DNA from: Oscillospiraceae bacterium
Lineage (GTDB): Bacteria > Bacillota > Clostridia > Oscillospirales > Acutalibacteraceae
DNA length: 41,667 nucleotides
Direction of reading: 5' to 3'
NCBI GenBank assembly: GCA_022487055.1
Contig: JAKVJJ010000015.1
Location: 1-41,667, forward strand
The position numbers were made by a program, and so were the translations under genes. The notes under the pieces were generated by a model. The model was not told the DNA's origin and ran no database searches. It saw nothing but the letters and a program-made list of their open reading frames with translations. Positions 23,371 to 32,959 of this stretch are shown in pieces (within the stretch, counting starts at the first letter, position 1; the number at the start of each line of letters is the position of its first letter).

Positions 23371-24621
23371 TTAAGAAAGTTTTTGCAGTTCCACTTCTGA
23401 AACTTCCAAGACGTAAACTTCACGGCCACTGCGCAGTGCAATGGCGCGAGCATTGCTATCGGCGCTGCAGGAACCGGCAGCATGACCACCGCTAGTGAAA
23501 GCCAGCACCTGTTTATTGCACAGAGCCGCCATAGTGGTATCACCATATCCGGAAACACTGGAAATGTTTCCTTTGACCTGCACGGAACCCAGCAGCTTAC
23601 CCTCTGCACTAACGGCGGCAAGCGTACTGTCGGCAGCATTGTGAAAACTGGAGAGTCCCAGCACCGCCATATTCTTGCTCAACTCCCATGTGGAAAGCTC
23701 ACCGTCCCCATAGCTGTAAGTGTGAAGTACTTTCCCGGAAGCACTCAATGCAGTAGTTTGTGTATCCCCCACCGCAAGAATGCCGCCTTGCTCTGTATAG
23801 CTGACATCTATGAAAAAAGTATTATCAAACTGCGCCAGCGGCTTCACAGAAGTTTTGGAACTGAAATTCAGCTCATACACCACACCGGTCAGTTCCCCGT
23901 CCTTTGTGTTGGACGCCGTAACCACCGCACGCGTGCCGGAACTGTTCAGCGCCACCGCTGTGGGATAATACTCGGAAAACGAATAGGAATAGGCAACCTG
24001 CCCGTCTGGCAGATAGACAGTCAGCTTGCCGCAATAGCCATCCTGCTGTGTCAACAGCGCATAGCGACCATTTGCGCACACATCTCCACCCATTAACTTG
24101 CCGTCCGCTGTGCCGTTAACCAGCGTTCGCAGCGGACTTTCCAACTGATAGCCAGTGCCGCTCAGATTGTAAATCAACACCCGATTCTCGCTGACTTTCA
24201 TCATTGGTTCCGCAAAACTGTGCTTGCGGGAAAAAAGCTGCTTGGCAGAACCATTATAAGCCTGCACCGCTGTATCACTAGTCAAAAATACATTTTTTCC
24301 GGAAGAAATGAAATTGCGCGGCTTAACATTTTCGCTGCCCAGTTTCAGCGGATAACCGTCCCCGGTGGCAAGTCCAAGCATCTGCGTCTGCACCCACTCG
24401 GAAAGATTCGCCGGCTTCAGATTTTCGCGATTCACCCAGACAACCATTGCCACCGCACAGGTAAGCAGAACCGCTATGGCCGTATAAATGCCGCGCGGTG
24501 GTTTGCCAGCACGCCGTGCCTGTCTGCGCCGGCGTGTTTTTTCCCGGTGCTCTGTGTCACCAATCGGCGGCAGTTCCCCCGGCAGGCGACTCCTCGCTGA
24601 GGGACTCTGCTTTTTAACCAT
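23371..24621 (-). CDS. DUF5711-like membrane-anchored beta-propeller protein
   Basis: 416 residues. A basic, Arg/Lys-rich cytoplasmic N-terminus (1-43) precedes a single membrane helix (about 44-62). About 350 residues of repeated short beta-strand blocks follow outside the cell (for example GRYALLTQQDG, GTRAVVTASN, GGILAVGD), which look like a propeller. This architecture matches what I know as DUF5711 in Clostridia; function unknown. Its ATG overlaps the truA stop by 8 nt, so it is translated with truA. A 91-nt gap separates it from cvpA. Co-transcription with envelope genes fits an extracytoplasmic sensor or scaffold, but that is inference. Confidence 0.65.
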   Translation of the reverse strand: MVKKQSPSARSRLPGELPPIGDTEHREKTRRRRQARRAGKPPRGIYTAIAVLLTCAVAMVVWVNRENLKPANLSEWVQTQMLGLATGDGYPLKLGSENVKPRNFISSGKNVFLTSDTAVQAYNGSAKQLFSRKHSFAEPMMKVSENRVLIYNLSGTGYQLESPLRTLVNGTADGKLMGGDVCANGRYALLTQQDGYCGKLTVYLPDGQVAYSYSFSEYYPTAVALNSSGTRAVVTASNTKDGELTGVVYELNFSSKTSVKPLAQFDNTFFIDVSYTEQGGILAVGDTQTTALSASGKVLHTYSYGDGELSTWELSKNMAVLGLSSFHNAADSTLAAVSAEGKLLGSVQVKGNISSVSGYGDTTMAALCNKQVLAFTSGGHAAGSCSADSNARAIALRSGREVYVLEVSEVELQKLS

Positions 24622-25372
24622 TCAGTTCTGCCTCCTCATAGTACACATGATTCAGATACAGCCCCTGCGGAGGAGCTGTCGGACCTGCCATGCCGCGGTC
24701 TTTTGCCGCAAAAACTGCCGGAATGTCAGCCGGTGCAAGCTTCCCCTGCGCCGCATAGAGCAGGGTGCCTGTCAGGATACGCACCATATTATAAAGAAAT
24801 CCGTCCGCTGCAACGGTGAAGCAGACCAGATTTCCTTCCCGCCGGACTTCCGACTGGGTAACCGTGCGCACAAAGCTTCCGATTTCCCGCTGGTCCTGCG
24901 TGCAAAAAGAAGTGAAATTATGGCTGCCAATAAACTGCTGAGCGGTTTCATTCAGCAGGGATTCATCCAGCGGATACCAGTAATGCAACGCACGTTCCCG
25001 CAAAAACGGATCACGCACCTGTGCGTTCCAAATTTGATAAACATACTGCTTGCCTTTACAGGAATACCGCGCATGAAACTCCGCAGGCACTTCCCGGCAG
25101 GCAGTCACCGCCACATCCGGCGGCAGAAAATGATTGAGCGCATTGATAAGCCTGTCGCATGGTATCTGCCGCTGTGTATGGAAGGATGCACAAAACATCC
25201 GCGCATGAACGCCGGCATCTGTGCGGGAACAGCCTTTCAAGTTCGGCTTTTCCTGCAGGACACTTTCCAGTGCGTTCTGCAGGACTTCCTGCACAGTGAC
25301 CGCGTTCGGCTGAATCTGCCATCCGTGGTACCCTGCACCGTCATAACTGAGTGTCAGCAAAAGATTCCGCAC
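24614..25372 (-). CDS. truA: tRNA pseudouridine synthase A
   Basis: 252 residues, the usual TruA length. The catalytic aspartate is D52 in CSRTDAGVHA. YDGAGYHGWQ at the N-terminus, RYSCKGKQYVYQIWN, GSHNFTSFC and FLYNMVRILTGTLL are standard TruA blocks. It converts uridines 38-40 of tRNA anticodon arms. The start is GTG at 25372, seven nt after GGAAGGGG. The ecfT stop lies 28 nt upstream, which agrees with the common ecfA1-ecfA2-ecfT-truA order of Firmicutes. Confidence 0.95.
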   Translation of the reverse strand: MRNLLLTLSYDGAGYHGWQIQPNAVTVQEVLQNALESVLQEKPNLKGCSRTDAGVHARMFCASFHTQRQIPCDRLINALNHFLPPDVAVTACREVPAEFHARYSCKGKQYVYQIWNAQVRDPFLRERALHYWYPLDESLLNETAQQFIGSHNFTSFCTQDQREIGSFVRTVTQSEVRREGNLVCFTVAADGFLYNMVRILTGTLLYAAQGKLAPADIPAVFAAKDRGMAGPTAPPQGLYLNHVYYEEAELNG

Positions 25373-25400
25373 AGGTCTGCCCCTTCCAAAATTTTTCCGA

Positions 25401-26213
25401 TTATATCACTGCCGGAACAAAATGGTTCAACAGCAGAATCACCACCAGCACCGCACCGCCAAAGACAAGCACCGCATAGTCCATTGCTTCCATATGCAGG
25501 ACTTTCATCTTGGTGCGCCCTTCACCGCCGTGGTAGCAGCGGCATTCCATTGCCATAGCCAGTTCATAAGCACGCCGGAATGAAGAAACGAAAAGCGGAA
25601 TCAGCACCGGAATCAGGGATTTAATGCGCTGCATCAGACCACCGGACTCCATGTCGGCACCGCGTGCTTTCTGCGCAGCCATAATTTTATCGGTTTCCTC
25701 CAGCAGTGTCGGCACAAAGCGAAGCGCAATGGTCATCATCATGGAGATTTCATGTACTTTAACGTGCAAGACCTTCAGTGGCGACATCAGGCGCTCCATC
25801 GCATCGGTCAGTTCGGTCGGTGAAGTGGTAAAAGTCAGGATAGAGCTAAAGAGGATCAGGCAGACAATCCGCACTGCAATGAAAATGGCATTGCGGATTC
25901 CGTCGTCCGTAATCTGCATGAAGCCTATCTGCACCAACACTTTTCCGCTGCCGTAAAACAAATTCAACACGGAAGTGAACAGCACGATAAATAAAATGCC
26001 TTTCATACTCTTAAAGTACATTTTCACCGGAACACTGGAAACCACCATAATGCCCAACGTCACCAGTGCCAGAAAACCCAGTCCCCAAAAATTATTGGCA
26101 ACGAAAATGTACACAATGAACGCAATGGTCAGCACCAGCTTCACCCGCGGGTCTAGCCGATGCACCGGTGACTTGCCTGGAAAATACTGTCCGAGCGCAA
26201 TATCTCTGGTCAT
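25401..26213 (-). CDS. ecfT: ECF transporter transmembrane protein EcfT
   Basis: 270 residues with about five to six membrane helices. The two coupling motifs that touch the ATPases are present: ARG in AAQKARGAD (about 181-187) and ECRCY near 224. EcfT joins the EcfA1/EcfA2 pair to exchangeable S-components that bind vitamins or metals. No S-component is encoded here, so this is the shared (group II) module serving substrate-binding units elsewhere in the genome. Its ATG overlaps the ecfA2 stop as ATGA. Confidence 0.95.
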   Translation of the reverse strand: MTRDIALGQYFPGKSPVHRLDPRVKLVLTIAFIVYIFVANNFWGLGFLALVTLGIMVVSSVPVKMYFKSMKGILFIVLFTSVLNLFYGSGKVLVQIGFMQITDDGIRNAIFIAVRIVCLILFSSILTFTTSPTELTDAMERLMSPLKVLHVKVHEISMMMTIALRFVPTLLEETDKIMAAQKARGADMESGGLMQRIKSLIPVLIPLFVSSFRRAYELAMAMECRCYHGGEGRTKMKVLHMEAMDYAVLVFGGAVLVVILLLNHFVPAVI

Positions 26214-27076
26214 ACACGGTCACCGCCTTTCTTTATCAAAGGCAAAAGCTGTGCCACTGCCTGCTCAACCGTCAGGCACGTTTCCACCGGATAACCTCGA
26301 CTTTTCAGCTCCGCCATGATTTTTGTCACCTGCGGCACCTGCAGCCCGATGGACTCCAGCTCTTTGTCATGGGCAAAGACCTCTGCCGTGTGGTCAAACA
26401 TCTGCATATGGGAAGCATTCATAACCAATACACGGTCTGCCACCCGTGCCACATCCTCCATGCTGTGAGAAACCAGCAGCACCGTATTGCCGCGTATCTT
26501 GTGGTAAGACACGATTTCACTCAGCAGTACATCCCGTCCGGCAGGGTCAAGCCCGGCAGTCGGCTCATCCAGAATCAGCACATCCGGGTCCATGGCAATC
26601 ACACCGGCAATGGCGACGCGGCGCTTTTCACCGCCGGAAAGTTCAAACGGACTTTTGTCAAGCAGTTCATCCGGAAGTCCGACAAATTTTGCGGCATCTC
26701 TTGCACGCTGCTCAATCTCATTTTCCGTAAGCTTCATATTCCGCGGGCCAAACTGGATGTCCTTCAGCACCGTTTCTTCAAAGAGCTGGTCTTCCGGATA
26801 CTGAAAAACCATGCCCACCCGAAAACGCACTGCACGGATTTTCTTTGGCTCCTCCCAGATATCTTTGCCGGCGAGAAGCACTTTGCCGGAAGTTGGCCGA
26901 ATCAAACCATTGAGCATCTGTATCAGTGTGCTTTTGCCGGAACCGGTGTGACCGATCACGCCAATAAAATCGCCCTGCTCAATTTTTATACTGACATTCT
27001 GCACCGCTTTTTTCTCAAAGGGTGTCTCCACTCCGTAAGTATAGCAAAGTTCTTGTGTTTCCAGAATTGGTGTCAT
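26210..27076 (-). CDS. ecfA2: ECF transporter ATPase EcfA2
   Basis: 288 residues. Walker [11 protein letters not shown]-loop [13 protein letters not shown], signature [13 protein letters not shown], Walker [13 protein letters not shown] and switch His in LVSHSMED are all intact. The FEETV after the Q-loop is typical of EcfA2. The ATG at 27076 overlaps the stop of ecfA1 as ATGA; the longer open frame from 27160 is not used. It pairs with EcfA1 to energise EcfT. Confidence 0.95.
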   Translation of the reverse strand: MTPILETQELCYTYGVETPFEKKAVQNVSIKIEQGDFIGVIGHTGSGKSTLIQMLNGLIRPTSGKVLLAGKDIWEEPKKIRAVRFRVGMVFQYPEDQLFEETVLKDIQFGPRNMKLTENEIEQRARDAAKFVGLPDELLDKSPFELSGGEKRRVAIAGVIAMDPDVLILDEPTAGLDPAGRDVLLSEIVSYHKIRGNTVLLVSHSMEDVARVADRVLVMNASHMQMFDHTAEVFAHDKELESIGLQVPQVTKIMAELKSRGYPVETCLTVEQAVAQLLPLIKKGGDRV

Positions 27077-27945
27077 TGGGCGGCCCCCTTTTTCGTGAGA
27101 AGCAGCTCCAGTGCATCCACACATTCCGGAATGGTCAGTACACAATTTGGCAGACCGCACCCGGCGCTGTGCAGACGAAAAGCAAGCTCCGTTGCCTGCG
27201 GCACATCCAATTTATGTGTTTTGAGCAGTTCCACCTGCGCAAAAACATCCCGCGGCGTGCCCTGTGTCAAAATTGTGCCGCTGTCCATAACAATCACACG
27301 GCCTGCCTGCACAGCTTCATCCATATAATGCGTAATCAGAATAATCGTAATGCCTTTTTCGCGGTTCAGCTTCTGAATCGTATCCATAACTTCAGCACGA
27401 CCGCGCGGGTCAAGCATAGCTGTCGGCTCATCCAGCACAATGCAGGCGGTTTCCATGGCAAGAATTCCCGCAATGGCAATGCGCTGCTTCTGCCCGCCGG
27501 AAAGTTTATAAGGCGCATGCGTACGGTATTCATACATATCCACCACCTTGAGTGCCTCATCCACACGGCGGCGAATTTCAGCGGGCGCAATGCCCAGATT
27601 TTCCGGACCAAAGGCAACATCCTCCTCCACAATGGAGGCCACAAGCTGATTATCCGGATTCTGCTGCACCATGCCCACTTGCCGGCGAATATCAAAGGTA
27701 TGCGTCTCATCGGCAGTATCCATGCCGTCCACCAGCACTTTGCCGGAGGTCGGCGTCAGCATGGCATTAAACATTTTTGCCATAGTGGATTTTCCGGAGC
27801 CGTTATGCCCCAGCAGTGCCACAAATTCTCCGCGCTCAATGGACAAGTCAATTCCCTTGAGCACTTCATGCACCGGTTTGTCCGGCTGTTCTTCATCCGG
27901 TTCATCATAGCTGAAACGGACATTTTCTGCTTTGATAAATTCCAT
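27073..27945 (-). CDS. ecfA1: ECF transporter ATPase EcfA1
   Basis: 290 residues. Walker [11 protein letters not shown]-loop [24 protein letters not shown] (the EcfA1 form), signature [13 protein letters not shown], Walker [13 protein letters not shown] and switch His in LITHYMDEA. The start ATG at 27945 follows AAAGGAG by 5 nt; the open frame from 28047 runs into the preceding gene. It is first of the four genes ecfA1-ecfA2-ecfT-truA, 82 nt after the methyltransferase stop. Confidence 0.95.
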   Translation of the reverse strand: MEFIKAENVRFSYDEPDEEQPDKPVHEVLKGIDLSIERGEFVALLGHNGSGKSTMAKMFNAMLTPTSGKVLVDGMDTADETHTFDIRRQVGMVQQNPDNQLVASIVEEDVAFGPENLGIAPAEIRRRVDEALKVVDMYEYRTHAPYKLSGGQKQRIAIAGILAMETACIVLDEPTAMLDPRGRAEVMDTIQKLNREKGITIILITHYMDEAVQAGRVIVMDSGTILTQGTPRDVFAQVELLKTHKLDVPQATELAFRLHSAGCGLPNCVLTIPECVDALELLLTKKGAAQ

Positions 27946-28027
27946 TATTTCTCCTTTGCGTGTCGCTCGGTCACTTCTGGCCTGAACGCACTTTCCCTTA
28001 CGGGATGGGATAACTGAAAAATGGCTG

Positions 28028-28894
28028 TCAGTCCTGAAACCGCGCAATGGCAGTACTGCCGCACGGTAAGCTTCTGCCAGTGCTGGTCACCCGCAGCCCA
28101 ATTTCCTGTGCCTGCACACTGCCGCCGAAACGAGGCTGCAGCATTACCCCCAGCAAGTATTCCATCACCGCCGGAGAAAGCCCTGTCGTATAGGAATTCA
28201 GCAGGAAGAAAAGCGGGTGTTCACTGAGGATGGGAATGCACATCTCCACCAGAGAATAAAGCTGCTCCTCCAGTTTCCAGACTTCTCCGCCAGGGCCGCG
28301 TCCATAAGACGGCGGGTCCATAATCATTGCATCATAGTGATGTCCCCGGCGCTGTTCCCGCTGCACAAATTTTGTGCAGTCATCCACCAACCAGCGCACC
28401 GGTTTGTCCGCAAGTCCGCTGGCTGCCGCGTTTTCCTTTGCCCACTGCACCATGCCTTTGCTTGCATCCACATGGCAGACCGTCGCGCCCGCCTTTGCGC
28501 AGGCAAGAGACGCCGCACCAGTATAACCGAAAAGATTCAGCACGCTGACCGGTCTTCCCGCATTGCGAATCTGCTCCATCGCATACTTCCAGTTGACCGC
28601 CTGCTCCGGAAAAATACCGGTGTGCTTAAACCCCATCGTCTTCAGCCGGAAGGTCATGCCTTCCCAGCCGATTTCCCAGACAGGCGGCACTTTCTTCAGC
28701 ATCTCCCAGTGTCCGCCGCCGGAACTGGAACGGATATAGCGGGCATCTGCCTGCTTCCAGCGCGGGTCACAGCGGGGAGTGTTCCAGATAATCTGCGGGT
28801 CCGGCCGGATGAGCAGTACTTTTCCCCAGCGCTCCAGCCTTTCTCCGCCGGAAGTGTCTATCAGTTCATAATCCTGCCATTCTGCCGTGCGCAT
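28028..28894 (-). CDS. Class I SAM-dependent methyltransferase (RlmI/RlmK-like C-domain)
   Basis: 288 residues. The SAM-binding GxGxG-like loop is [17 protein letters not shown], the acidic end of strand 2 is [14 protein letters not shown], and the catalytic-loop motif is MDPPSYGRG. This set belongs to the family that includes the rRNA large-subunit methyltransferases RlmI/RlmK. The N-terminal PUA domain of RlmI is absent, so the RNA target is unclear. The ATG at 28894 follows AAAGGAGAT. It sits between glmM and ecfA1 in the same direction. Confidence 0.82.
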   Translation of the reverse strand: MRTAEWQDYELIDTSGGERLERWGKVLLIRPDPQIIWNTPRCDPRWKQADARYIRSSSGGGHWEMLKKVPPVWEIGWEGMTFRLKTMGFKHTGIFPEQAVNWKYAMEQIRNAGRPVSVLNLFGYTGAASLACAKAGATVCHVDASKGMVQWAKENAAASGLADKPVRWLVDDCTKFVQREQRRGHHYDAMIMDPPSYGRGPGGEVWKLEEQLYSLVEMCIPILSEHPLFFLLNSYTTGLSPAVMEYLLGVMLQPRFGGSVQAQEIGLRVTSTGRSLPCGSTAIARFQD

Positions 28895-28941
28895 TGCCTA
28901 TCTCCTTTGTGCAGTCAACTGCTTCTTACTGCTTATGAAAT

Positions 28942-30291
28942 TCATGCCAGACGCTTTTGAAGCACCTCGGCAACGGAATCTGCCAGTTTCTTAATCAACT
29001 TTGTGTCCTTGCCCTCAACCATTACACGCAGCAGCGGCTCTGTTCCAGAGGGACGCACAATAATGCGGCCGTCACTGCCCAGTGTCGTTTTTGCCTTCTC
29101 CACGGCTGCCTGCACGGTCTGGTCTGTGCCGAAACGTTCTTTGCCGTCCGCAGCAACCTCCACATTGACTAGCACCTGCGGATAACGTGTCATCAGGGTG
29201 GCAAGGGAGCTGAGCTTTGCCTGGCGGCGCTTTAAAATAGATAGAAGCTGTGCCGCTGTGAGCTGGCCGTCACCGGTCGTGGCAAAGTCAAGGAAAATCA
29301 CATGGCCGCTCTGCTCTCCACCAAAATTATAACCCTCCTGCTGCATCTTTTCCAGCACATAGCGGTCACCGACTTTGGTGGCCTCAAAATGCATTCCGTT
29401 ATCCTCACAGAAACGGGAAAAACCCATGTTCGTCATAATGGTGCCGACAGCTGTGTCTCTTGCCAGTTTGCCGCGGGACTTCATGTCTGCCGCACAGATT
29501 GCCATGACAAAGTCGCCATCCACCAAATTGCCCTTGTCATCCACAGCAAGGCAGCGGTCCGCGTCACCATCGAATGCCACGCCGGCATCCAATCCGTTTT
29601 CACGCACAAAGGCCATTAAGTTTTCCATATGGGTGGAGCCGCAGTTGTCATTGACGTTCACGCCGTTCGGATGATTGGAAATCATATGGCAGTCCGCGCC
29701 AAGCTCGGTAAACAAAAGCTCTGCTGTGCGGGATGCCGCACCATTGGCGCAATCAATACCCACACGCAGATTGTCCAGTGAAAACGGCACAGTGCTTTTG
29801 ATATGGTCTACATAATCGCGTACCACATTGGGGGCAGTGGTCACAGTGCCAATATCGCCGCCGACCGGAACCGGCAACTCTCCTGATTTGTGCAGCACAA
29901 TTTTTTCAATCTCGTCTTCCAGTGCATCCGGCAGTTTGTAGCCATCACCAGAAAAAATCTTGATACCGTTAAATTGGCAGGGATTGTGACTTGCTGTCAG
30001 CATAACGCCGGCATCCGCTTTATACTTGCCGACCAGATAGGCAACAGCCGGTGTCGGGATGACGCCGAGCTGCACCACGTCTGCGCCCACACTGCACAGC
30101 CCGGCGGTGATAGCAGCTTCCAGCATATCGGAGGAAATACGGGTGTCCTTGCCAATGATGATTTTCGGGTGACGATTGCCGGAATCTGTCAGCACATAAG
30201 CGGCTGCCCGCCCGATTTTCAGTGCCAGTTCACAGGTCAGTTCGCTGTTTGCCACGCCGCGCACACCATCCGTACCAAAAAGTCTTGCCAT
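28942..30291 (-). CDS. glmM: Phosphoglucosamine mutase
   Basis: 449 residues, standard GlmM length. The phosphoserine is S101 in TASHNP, the metal loop is DGDADR, and the phosphate-binding loop near the C-terminus is RPSGTEPLLRVM. The start MARLFGTDGVRGVAN is the family hallmark. It converts glucosamine 6-phosphate to glucosamine 1-phosphate for UDP-GlcNAc, and so for cell wall. Note CQFNG after SHNP, where PYxDNG or PYxyNG is more common. The ribosome site AGGAGTGG lies 8-10 nt before the ATG. A 176-nt gap with no clear signal separates it from ruvB. Confidence 0.95.
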   Translation of the reverse strand: MARLFGTDGVRGVANSELTCELALKIGRAAAYVLTDSGNRHPKIIIGKDTRISSDMLEAAITAGLCSVGADVVQLGVIPTPAVAYLVGKYKADAGVMLTASHNPCQFNGIKIFSGDGYKLPDALEDEIEKIVLHKSGELPVPVGGDIGTVTTAPNVVRDYVDHIKSTVPFSLDNLRVGIDCANGAASRTAELLFTELGADCHMISNHPNGVNVNDNCGSTHMENLMAFVRENGLDAGVAFDGDADRCLAVDDKGNLVDGDFVMAICAADMKSRGKLARDTAVGTIMTNMGFSRFCEDNGMHFEATKVGDRYVLEKMQQEGYNFGGEQSGHVIFLDFATTGDGQLTAAQLLSILKRRQAKLSSLATLMTRYPQVLVNVEVAADGKERFGTDQTVQAAVEKAKTTLGSDGRIIVRPSGTEPLLRVMVEGKDTKLIKKLADSVAEVLQKRLA

Positions 30292-30467
30292 ATTGTTTCC
30301 ACTCCTGTTTTTTAATCCGTTGAGTATTTAATTCATAAGTATATCTGCCGCATGCAGCGGAATACTTCACCAAGGAAGCGCATGACTGCCGAGTCTCTGC
30401 AAAAAGACAGCCACGGATTATTATTATGGATGATTATGAACCTGATATAAAAATTCACATAAAAGTT

Positions 30468-31523
30468 CTAAAAAAGGCGTTGCTGTTCCGGCGCAATATT
30501 CTGCGGCTGCTGCAGGCCAAGATGTAGATAAGCCGCCTTTGTTGCCACACGCCCGCGCGGGGTACGGGCGAGAAAGCCTATCTGCATCAGATAAGGCTCA
30601 TAGACATCCTCCAGTGTAACAGCTTCTTCACCAATGGCCGCGGCGATGGTTTCCAGCCCAACCGGGCCGCCGTTATAATATTTGATCATGGTCGTAAGCA
30701 TCCGGCGGTCATTGGCATCCAGCCCAAGCTCATCCACTTCCATACGGTCAAGACCGAGTTTGGCAGCATTATAATCGATTACGCCATTGCTGGCAACCTG
30801 CGCAAAGTCGCGCACGCGCCGAAGCATTCGGTTGGCAATACGCGGTGTGCCGCGGCTGCGGGAAGCAATTTCCAGTGCGCCGTCCGCATTGATTTCAATG
30901 CCGAGAATTCCAGCCGAACGTGTGATAATCTGTGCCAGCTCCTCCGGGGAATACATCTCCAAACGCAGAACTACACCGAAACGGTCACGCAGCGGTGCGG
31001 AAAGCTGGCCGGCACGCGTAGTGGCACCCACCAGCGTAAATTTCGGCAGCGGCAGATGATAGCTTGCCGCCATCTGCCCTTTTCCGGTAATAATATCAAT
31101 CGCATAGTCCTCCATCGCCGGATAGAGGATTTCCTCCACTGTGCGCGGCAAGCGGTGCACCTCATCAATAAAGAGCACATCGCCAGCACCAAGGTTCGTC
31201 AAAATGGCGGCAAGGTCGCCGGGGCGCTCAATGGCAGGGCCGGATGTAATGCGCAGATTAACCCCCAGTTCATTGGCGATAATTCCCGCAAGTGTGGTCT
31301 TGCCCAGTCCCGGCGGACCATAAAGCAGCACATGGTCAAGGGTTTCCTTGCGTTGCTTGGCAGCCTCAATAAAGACAGAGAGATTCGCCTTCACCTTTTC
31401 CTGCCCGATATAGTCTTTCAGGCAGCGCGGACGAAGCGGATTTTCCGTGTCCTCATCCTCTGGGGTATACTGCGGGGCAACCATGCGGTTTTCCAAATCA
31501 AAGTCGTCTTCCGTATATTCCAT
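30468..31523 (-). CDS. ruvB: Holliday junction helicase motor RuvB
   Basis: 351 residues. Walker [11 protein letters not shown] (69-78), Walker [11 protein letters not shown], sensor 1 GATTRAG and the arginine finger region SAPLRDRFG. The C-terminal winged helix carries the [10 protein letters not shown] motif. It drives branch migration with RuvA during recombination repair. The ATG follows GGAGG by 7 nt. The first 28 residues are an acidic extension before the conserved RP..L.dyIGQ block. Confidence 0.97.
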   Translation of the reverse strand: MEYTEDDFDLENRMVAPQYTPEDEDTENPLRPRCLKDYIGQEKVKANLSVFIEAAKQRKETLDHVLLYGPPGLGKTTLAGIIANELGVNLRITSGPAIERPGDLAAILTNLGAGDVLFIDEVHRLPRTVEEILYPAMEDYAIDIITGKGQMAASYHLPLPKFTLVGATTRAGQLSAPLRDRFGVVLRLEMYSPEELAQIITRSAGILGIEINADGALEIASRSRGTPRIANRMLRRVRDFAQVASNGVIDYNAAKLGLDRMEVDELGLDANDRRMLTTMIKYYNGGPVGLETIAAAIGEEAVTLEDVYEPYLMQIGFLARTPRGRVATKAAYLHLGLQQPQNIAPEQQRLF

Positions 31524-31611
31524 GCACCTGCCTCCTTCTCTTGTCTATTTCTGTAAAATGCGATTTATCCGTTATGATTTTCATAGAACTGCGAAAAATA
31601 TACCGGGAACC

Positions 31612-32217
31612 TTACCGTGCGCTGCCAAAACTCTTGAGCGCCTGCCGAATCAGTTCTTCCACTGACAGGCTGCTGTCCAGTTTTGCAACCGCACCGCTCG
31701 CTTCACTGGCGGAGTAGCCAAGGACAGTCAGAGCATTGACGGCTGCCTCCGCATTTCCTGCAGCGGAGAGCACACCGGCAGGCATCTGCATCACGCCCGG
31801 GTCTGCCGCCTGCATGGATTTTACCTTGTCCTTCATTTCCAGCACAATCCGCTGTCCAAGCTTCGGGCCGACACCATTTGCGCGAGTAAAAGCTTTGCTG
31901 TCACCTGTTGCAGCGGCGACAGCGACCTGCTCCGGTGTCAGGACAGAGAGAATCGCCAGTCCGGCTTTCGGACCGACACCGCTGATATTAGTAAGCAGTT
32001 TAAAGCAGTTCAGTTCCGCCTGCGTGGCAAAACCGAAAAGTTCCAGTGCATCCTCCCGCACATTCAGGTGTGTATAAAGCTTTGCTTCCTGCCCAACCGG
32101 CGGCAGTGCTTTCTGGGTATTCATGGTTGTCCGGCACAAAAATCCAACCCCGCCGCACTCGATGACCGCCACATTCAGTTCAATATGTATCAGGATGCCC
32201 TTAATACTGTAAAACAT
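31612..32217 (-). CDS. ruvA: Holliday junction DNA-binding protein RuvA
   Basis: 201 residues. Domain I has the start MFYSIKGILI and REDALELFGF. Domain II has two helix-hairpin-helix motifs (TNISGVGPKAGLAILS and ANGVGPKLGQRIVLEMKDK). Domain III (about 150-200), which contacts RuvB, follows a flexible linker and contains ALTVLGYSASEA. The ATG follows GAGGAG. It is 11 nt after ruvC and 88 nt before ruvB. Confidence 0.97.
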   Translation of the reverse strand: MFYSIKGILIHIELNVAVIECGGVGFLCRTTMNTQKALPPVGQEAKLYTHLNVREDALELFGFATQAELNCFKLLTNISGVGPKAGLAILSVLTPEQVAVAAATGDSKAFTRANGVGPKLGQRIVLEMKDKVKSMQAADPGVMQMPAGVLSAAGNAEAAVNALTVLGYSASEASGAVAKLDSSLSVEELIRQALKSFGSAR

Positions 32218-32228
32218 AGTCTGCTCCT

Positions 32229-32738
32229 CTACTGCCGAAATTTCTGAAGTGTCTGGCAGCGTATGGCACTGGCGCTCGCCTGCCCATGCGTGATTGCCAT
32301 GGCAAGCGCATCGGCGGTATCATCCGGCTTGGGCACTTCCTTCAGGCACAGCAGGCGGCGCGTCATTTCCATTACCTGCGGCTTCTTTGCCTTGCCATAA
32401 CCCGTGACTGCCTGCTTTATCTGCATGGGTGTATATTCATATACGGGACAACCTGCCTGCTCGCAAGCCAGTAAAATGACACCGCGTGCTTCCGCCACAC
32501 CGATTCCGGTCGTTTTATTGTTCTGAAAATACAGTTTTTCAATCGCGGCGGCCTGTGGGTGCCAGCGGTCAAGGACAGCGGTCATGTCCACATAAATCTG
32601 CTGTAGCCGCTTGCCAAAATCCATACCCGCTGGAGTGCACACAGCACCGGAGGCAAGTGGGACATAGCGCCCCCCCGCTGTGGTCAGCACACCCCAGCCA
32701 ACAATGGCATAGCCGGGGTCTATCCCCAAAACGACCAC
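32229..32738 (-). CDS. ruvC: Holliday junction resolvase RuvC
   Basis: 169 residues. The four catalytic acids are D7 (GIDPGY), E67 (AAIEKLYF), D140 and D143 (PDDTADALA). It cuts Holliday junctions made by RecA and moved by RuvAB. The start is GTG at 32738, five nt after GGGGGAG. It is the first gene of the ruvC-ruvA-ruvB unit and divergent from the polyphosphate kinase. Confidence 0.96.
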   Translation of the reverse strand: MVVLGIDPGYAIVGWGVLTTAGGRYVPLASGAVCTPAGMDFGKRLQQIYVDMTAVLDRWHPQAAAIEKLYFQNNKTTGIGVAEARGVILLACEQAGCPVYEYTPMQIKQAVTGYGKAKKPQVMEMTRRLLCLKEVPKPDDTADALAMAITHGQASASAIRCQTLQKFRQ

Positions 32739-32772
32739 AGCCGCTCCCCCTTTTCTGCGGTATTTCCAGAAC

Positions 32773-32786
32773 CGTATAGTTATACG
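32773..32786. promoter_or_regulatory. Palindrome at the ruvC transcription start
   Basis: CGTATA-GT-TATACG is a perfect 14-bp inverted repeat just downstream of the ruvC -10 box. It is not the usual Firmicutes LexA site (GAAC-N4-GTTC). It may be an operator or a leader hairpin. Confidence 0.4.
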
Positions 32787-32788
32787 AT

Positions 32789-32816
32789 ATTATATCACAT
32801 TTCCTATTAAAAGCAA
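32789..32816 (-). promoter_or_regulatory. Promoter for ruvCAB
   Basis: On the minus strand TTGCTT (32816-32811), 16 bp and TATAAT (32794-32789) with an upstream TGA. The leader is about 45-50 nt. Confidence 0.55.
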
Positions 32817-32867
32817 AACAAAGGTGCGGTTTTCCCTACAGAGTATACTTTCCCTTTCAGAAAGCGC

Positions 32868-32896
32868 TTGCCTATTCCTTCCAATTCATGTATACT
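32868..32896 (+). promoter_or_regulatory. Promoter for the polyphosphate kinase gene
   Basis: TTGCCT (32868-32873), 17 bp and TATACT (32891-32896) with an upstream ATG (extended -10). The leader is about 57 nt. Confidence 0.6.
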
Positions 32897-32959
32897 AGTA
32901 AAAACTCACAGAATTCTTTCAAAAAAGTGCAGATATTTGCCAAAGCAGGAGGGCTTGTC

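Noticed and set aside
25401-27945. An S-component gene for the ECF transporter
   Set aside because: The neighbours are truA and a methyltransferase; no small substrate-binding membrane protein is encoded in the window.
26168-28017. Long plus-strand open frames opposite ecfA1/ecfA2
   Set aside because: They are shadows of the ABC ATPase genes, where all Walker and signature motifs are on the minus strand.
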